DNA of 64,000 nt, from positions 1 through 64,000 of the forward strand of contig NZ_JABAGR010000002.1 of the NCBI RefSeq assembly GCF_012844235.1, read 5' to 3'. Below the pieces are notes generated by a model. It had not been told where the DNA came from and ran no database searches. It saw nothing but the letters and a program-made list of their open reading frames with translations. This DNA is from Parafannyhessea umbonata. GTDB taxonomy: Bacteria; Actinomycetota; Coriobacteriia; Coriobacteriales; Atopobiaceae. Both the position numbers and the translations under genes were made by a program. Below, piece after piece: positions 60,207-64,000 of this stretch. Each line of letters starts with the position of its first letter. Position 1 is the stretch's first letter.

Positions 60207-63200
60207 ATGTCCCTAACCATTGCCCAGACGCACGACGCACGGCTCGTAGGCGAGGCCGCGGAGGCCGCCCTCAGGGGGGCGCTTGCCGCGCGAGGCCGCG
60301 CGACGCTCCTCGTGCCCAGCTTTGCCGTGCAGCTCGATGTCAGCCGCGACCTCGCCCGTCGCGGGCTTGGCCTGGGCGTCACGGTGACGACGCCGCTCGC
60401 GTTCACGCGCGAGCGCTGGGAGGTCTGGGGCGACGGAACGCAGGTGGTCGACCCGCTCACGCGCACCGTCGCCCTGCAGCACGCGCTTTTTGCGGCATCC
60501 GCCGCGGGGGAGGACGTCGCGTACAACGCCGGCACCGTGGACGTGCTCGGGCGCCTCGCGAAGGACGCCCTGCCGTGGATTCCCGCGAGCAATGGCCGCG
60601 TGGACGCGGAAGCCCTTCTCGACCTTGGGCTTACGCGCCGCGAGGCAGACGTGGTGCGCGTGCTCGACCGCTATCGCGCGCTGCTTGCGAGGTCGTCGTT
60701 CACGGAGGAGTCCGTCGCCATGGCCCGCGTCGCGGAGCGCGTGACCGCCTCGGGCGCCGCGTGCTCGCTCTGGCCCACGGTCGCGGTCGGCCTGGGGTCG
60801 CTCGCCCGCCCCGCCCGCGAGCTGCTGCGCGCCCTCGCGGGCGCGACGGACGTGACGCTCTGCGTCCGCGCGCGGAACGCGGAGGCAACCGCTGGGGAGC
60901 GCCGCTCCGCAGAGCTTGTGGCAACGGCGTGCGCGCGGGACGGCATTGGCGTCGCACGTGTGCAAGAGCCTTGCGTTTCCGCTGGTACGGGCTTCGATAA
61001 CGTGAGTGTCCCCACGGGCGAGAAGCGCCGCGACCCAGAGCTCTCGGCACTTCTCGCAAGCGTGTTTGCCGGCGACGGAAAGGCCGTCGCGCCCACGGGC
61101 GCCGTGTCGCTCTTGCTTCCCGCGGGCCCGCTCGCGGAGGCCGAGGCCGTCGCGCGCGAGGTGTGCGCCCTTTCGGGCGAGGGCGCCACGGACGTCGTCG
61201 TGAGCGTCCCGGACGCAAGCCGCGCGTGGCGCGAGCTCGCCCCCAAGCTCGTCGCGCGCGGGCTGGGCGTGAGCGCCCAGCTGTCCGTGCGCGTTGGCGA
61301 CATCCCCGCCGGCCGCGCGTTTCTTGAGTATGCGGAGAGCGTGGCGCAGCTGGCGGAGCTTGACGCGACGTGGCCGGGGCCCGTGCGTGCGGAGGAAGGC
61401 ACGTACGTGCGCCTGGGGGACATGTCCTGGTGGCCGCCGCGGGCGCTATCTGACTTCCTCCTTTCGGACGTCGCGCACGTCCCGACGGCCCGGGCGTACG
61501 CGCTCGACGCGGACTGGCGCGGCGACCGCCTGCTCACGCCGGCGGACGTGCTCTTGCAGCTCCAGAATCCCAAGAAGACGTCCGGCGAGGTGGCGGCGGC
61601 GACGCGCGAGCTCCTGAAGGGGAGGCTGGGGTCTGCGGCCTCGAAGCTCCTCGCCCCGTACGTGTCGTCGCAGATTGGCTCGCCGGACGCGCGGGGTGGC
61701 GCGGGCGCCAGGCTGGACGACTACGTTCTTGGCGAGGGCGGCGAGGTTGTCGCGCGCTTCCCGCACGAGGCGGACCGGCTTTCCGACGCGCTGGCCGCCG
61801 GTGCCCTGATGGCCGTTCTCAACGTGGCGGCGACGCTCAAAGAGCTGGGCTTCTCGGCGGACCAGAAGGCGGCGGGCCACGTGTCGCTCTCCGAGCTCGT
61901 GGCCCACGCGGCCTCGGCGCTCGAGCACCAGGCGGTCGTCGTGCGACCGTGCGTTCGCAAGGAGGGCGCCGCGCGCGTGCGCATACTGGACGCCGCCGGG
62001 TCGGCGTCGCTTGCACAGTGCTCCGCGGACGCGATCATCGTGTGCGGGCAGACGTCCGTGGAGGCGCCCGTGAGGGCGGAGGACGACGTCGCATCCGCCC
62101 TGCTGGAGGCCTTGGGGGTCGAGCCACGGGAAGACCCCATGGCGCGGCCGCGCGCGGAGTTCTGGTCGCGGCTTGCCGTGGCGCGGCACCACGTGACGCT
62201 GGAGCGTACGCTCTACGACGCCACGTCGAAGGAGTGCTACCCCTCCGTCATGATGACGGAGCTGCTGGCCTGCTACGGCGGAGGGGACGGCGACCCCGCC
62301 GAGAAGGGCCTTGCCATCCGCTCGCTGGCCGAGACCCAGGTTGCGGCGAACCTCAGCGCAACGGGAACCGCGCCCGAGCTCGTGGCGAGCGAGGAGCCGG
62401 AGGCGGCGGGCCGCGTGGCCGACGCCTCCGCGCGCGCCCTCGTGAACGTGCCGCCGGAGGGCAAGCCAGACCTGCTGGACGGAAGGCCAGTCCTCTCCGC
62501 GTCGCAGATAGAGTCGTACCTGGAGTGCCCGTACAAGTGGTTCAGCCTGCGCCGCCTGCGGCTGCGCGACTCGGACGCGGGCTTCGGCCCCATGGAGATG
62601 GGCACGTTCGCGCACCACGTGCTCGAGGTGACGCACCGGACGCTTCTTGAGGAAGCGCTCGCCTCCCTCGAGGGGACGGGGGACGCGGAGCCGGATGTTG
62701 CGAGGGACCTCTCCGCCCGCATCCCCGGCTCGGGCGTGAGCGAGGAGGACCCGGAGCTTGTGACCCATGCGAAGCGGGTGCTCTCGCGCGCGCTGGAGGA
62801 GGACCGTCGCGCGCAGTTCCTCGTCACGCGGCGGCGCGAGCGCCCGCAGGCGTTCGTGCCACACTCCGCCCAGGACGAGGGACAGCTCGAGACGCTCGAG
62901 AGGGACCTGCTCTCCGCCATCGACTACGAGTCCGGCCTGCTGGTCGGCTTCGAGCCGAGGCTGTTCGAGTGGGACTTCGGCCATGGGCGGGACCTGGTGG
63001 AGTACGCGGGCGCATGGCTGAACGGAACCGTGGACCGCATCGACGTCGACGCCCACGGCAACGCCGTCGTGATCGACTACAAGCACAAGGGCGTCGCGGG
63101 CTTCGCCCGGGAGTACGCCGCACTTCCCGACGGGCCCGAGGGCGGGGAGGCCACGTCCTTCTCGCTCCCCAGGCGCGTGCAATCGCTCATCTACGGGCAG

Positions 63201-63548
63201 GTCGTTCGGCGGCGCTTCCCGAACCTCGACGTGAGGGGTGCCGTGTACCTCTCGACGCGTGGGCGGGAGCACGCTCTTTCCGGCGCCGTGGACGCGAACC
63301 TGATGGACCGCGTGTACGGCAGCCGCACGCCTTCGAAGGCGACGGCGGAGGCCGTGGCCGTTGACCCGGGCGGAGGCTTCGGGACGGACGGGGCGCACGG
63401 CATGGACGCGCTGCTTGACGCGACGGAGGAGGCCATCCGGGCGGCGGTCGCCCGCATGCTTGACGGCGACATCGAGGCGGCGCCCGTCGACGCGTCCGCG
63501 TGCGCGTACTGTCCGGTCATGAACTGCGTAAGGAGGATCGCGAAGTGA
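60207..63548 (+). CDS. AddB-type helicase-nuclease subunit
   Basis: This 1113-residue subunit acts in the AddAB complex, which resects double-strand breaks for recombination. The N-terminal half is an inactivated helicase-like region. The C-terminal PD-(D/E)XK nuclease starts at SASQIESYLECPYKWF and has GTFAHHVLEVTH, LNGTVDRIDVDAHGNAVVIDYK (catalytic Asp and Lys). The Fe-S ligands are Cys in LECPYKWF plus CAYCPVMNC at the end, as in AddB. The start is ATG 60207. Its stop overlaps the addA start (GTGA). A GGGCGAGAAG motif encodes TGEKRR in a linker. Confidence 0.88.
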   Translation: MSLTIAQTHDARLVGEAAEAALRGALAARGRATLLVPSFAVQLDVSRDLARRGLGLGVTVTTPLAFTRERWEVWGDGTQVVDPLTRTVALQHALFAASAAGEDVAYNAGTVDVLGRLAKDALPWIPASNGRVDAEALLDLGLTRREADVVRVLDRYRALLARSSFTEESVAMARVAERVTASGAACSLWPTVAVGLGSLARPARELLRALAGATDVTLCVRARNAEATAGERRSAELVATACARDGIGVARVQEPCVSAGTGFDNVSVPTGEKRRDPELSALLASVFAGDGKAVAPTGAVSLLLPAGPLAEAEAVAREVCALSGEGATDVVVSVPDASRAWRELAPKLVARGLGVSAQLSVRVGDIPAGRAFLEYAESVAQLAELDATWPGPVRAEEGTYVRLGDMSWWPPRALSDFLLSDVAHVPTARAYALDADWRGDRLLTPADVLLQLQNPKKTSGEVAAATRELLKGRLGSAASKLLAPYVSSQIGSPDARGGAGARLDDYVLGEGGEVVARFPHEADRLSDALAAGALMAVLNVAATLKELGFSADQKAAGHVSLSELVAHAASALEHQAVVVRPCVRKEGAARVRILDAAGSASLAQCSADAIIVCGQTSVEAPVRAEDDVASALLEALGVEPREDPMARPRAEFWSRLAVARHHVTLERTLYDATSKECYPSVMMTELLACYGGGDGDPAEKGLAIRSLAETQVAANLSATGTAPELVASEEPEAAGRVADASARALVNVPPEGKPDLLDGRPVLSASQIESYLECPYKWFSLRRLRLRDSDAGFGPMEMGTFAHHVLEVTHRTLLEEALASLEGTGDAEPDVARDLSARIPGSGVSEEDPELVTHAKRVLSRALEEDRRAQFLVTRRRERPQAFVPHSAQDEGQLETLERDLLSAIDYESGLLVGFEPRLFEWDFGHGRDLVEYAGAWLNGTVDRIDVDAHGNAVVIDYKHKGVAGFAREYAALPDGPEGGEATSFSLPRRVQSLIYGQVVRRRFPNLDVRGAVYLSTRGREHALSGAVDANLMDRVYGSRTPSKATAEAVAVDPGGGFGTDGAHGMDALLDATEEAIRAAVARMLDGDIEAAPVDASACAYCPVMNCVRRIAK

Positions 63549-64000
63549 GCGGCATCGACCTTTCCACACTGAATGACGAGCAGAGGAAGATCGTCACGAC
63601 CCTGGACGAGCCACTGTTCGTGGAGGCCGGCGCCGGCTCCGGCAAGACGTTCACGCTCACCCGGAGGGTGGCGTGGGCGCTCACGCCCGGCTCGGGCACG
63701 GACGGTGCGCCGTTTCTGGACGACCTGTCGCAGGTGCTCGTGATCACGTTCACGAACGCCGCCGCGCAGGAGATCAGGGAGCGCGTGCGCTCCACGCTGC
63801 GCGAGGCGGGCATGCGCGAGCAGGCGCTGCAGGTCGACTCCGCGTGGATCAGCACCATCCATGGCATGTGCGCTAGGATCCTGAGACGCCACGCCTTCGA
63901 GCTCGGCCTTGACCCGAAGTTCAAGATCGCCGAGGGAAACGATGCGGAGGCCATGCAGGACCGTGCCCTGGAGGAGGTCGTGGGCTCCGCCTACAGGGAC
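63545..64000 (+). CDS. AddA helicase-nuclease subunit, N-terminal part (runs off the window)
   Basis: The first ~152 codons of a UvrD-type helicase are present, starting GTG 63545 and overlapping addB by four bases. The Q-motif region LSTLNDEQRKIV, Walker A VEAGAGSGKTFTLTRR, motif Ia VLVITFTNAAAQEIRERV and STIHGMCARILRRHAFELGL are all standard for AddA/RecB-like enzymes. The gene continues beyond position 64000. Confidence 0.93.
   Translation, partial: MSGIDLSTLNDEQRKIVTTLDEPLFVEAGAGSGKTFTLTRRVAWALTPGSGTDGAPFLDDLSQVLVITFTNAAAQEIRERVRSTLREAGMREQALQVDSAWISTIHGMCARILRRHAFELGLDPKFKIAEGNDAEAMQDRALEEVVGSAYRD

Noticed and set aside
1-64000. tRNA, rRNA or prophage genes
   Set aside because: I looked for CCA-ended cloverleaf-like blocks, rRNA core sequences and phage structural or integrase motifs by eye and saw none. 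A tRNAscan or covariance search would be decisive.

Overview
The window is high-GC bacterial chromosome. It most likely comes from a Coriobacteriia actinobacterium of the Olsenella/Collinsella/Atopobium kind. That placement is an inference from family content: an amaP-DUF2273-asp23-murT-gatD cell-envelope operon, a complete suf Fe-S operon closed by an Rrf2 regulator, two LTA-synthase-like membrane phosphotransferases, gatCAB, AddAB, and an endonuclease-fold family I recognise as common in this class. Codon use is strongly G/C-ending except in one AT-rich acyltransferase gene near the left end.

Positions 1-7.3 kb are a decayed mobile-element zone. An IS21-type transposase gene on the minus strand is broken by frameshifts and a stop, and is split by a second, nested IS21-family element (337-2799) flanked by a 5-bp target duplication. 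After it come an IS3 orfA remnant, the AT-rich acyltransferase, and a well-preserved IS30 element (5782-6883, 3-bp duplication). The IS30 sits inside an amaP-like pseudogene that is also cut by an 89-bp MITE-like derivative of the nested IS21. A large secreted ricin-lectin/NlpC-P60 protein (7377-10532) lies between this zone and the core chromosome.

Positions 10.7-16.8 kb hold envelope-stress membrane proteins (AmaP, DUF2273, Asp23), the lipid II amidating pair MurT/GatD, a PfkB kinase and an acyltransferase. A Fic protein follows behind tandem iterons and inverted repeats, then an MFS exporter, an ABC-F ATPase with a structured leader, a Fic pseudogene that lost its catalytic core, and a TPP-riboswitch operon for a thiamine or pyrimidine-precursor ABC importer. 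Positions 25.9-36.5 kb carry GtrA, two LTA-synthase-like proteins, an M18 aminopeptidase, fructose-bisphosphate aldolase and two membrane proteins with low-complexity regions. The suf operon (sufC-B-D-S-U-Rrf2, minus strand) fills 36.5-42.1 kb. Upstream of it is a 500-bp cluster of diverged palindromic repeats.

The right third contains an endonuclease-fold protein, a BASS transporter, an MFS protein, gatCAB, a DUF218 protein, a coiled-coil NlpC/P60 hydrolase, a FucO-like dehydrogenase, a DUF2974 hydrolase, a YerC-type regulator, a polar amino-acid ABC importer, a cytidylate-kinase-like protein and addB followed by the start of addA. No rRNA, tRNA or CRISPR was seen.

The most notable unexplained signals are: (1) the 10-mer GGGCGAGAAG, found exactly 15 times on both strands, in different reading frames and in non-coding DNA, but never in the left mobile zone; (2) the palindromic repeat cluster upstream of suf; (3) the iteron and operator array before the Fic gene; and (4) the ABC-F leader with a three-codon mini-ORF.
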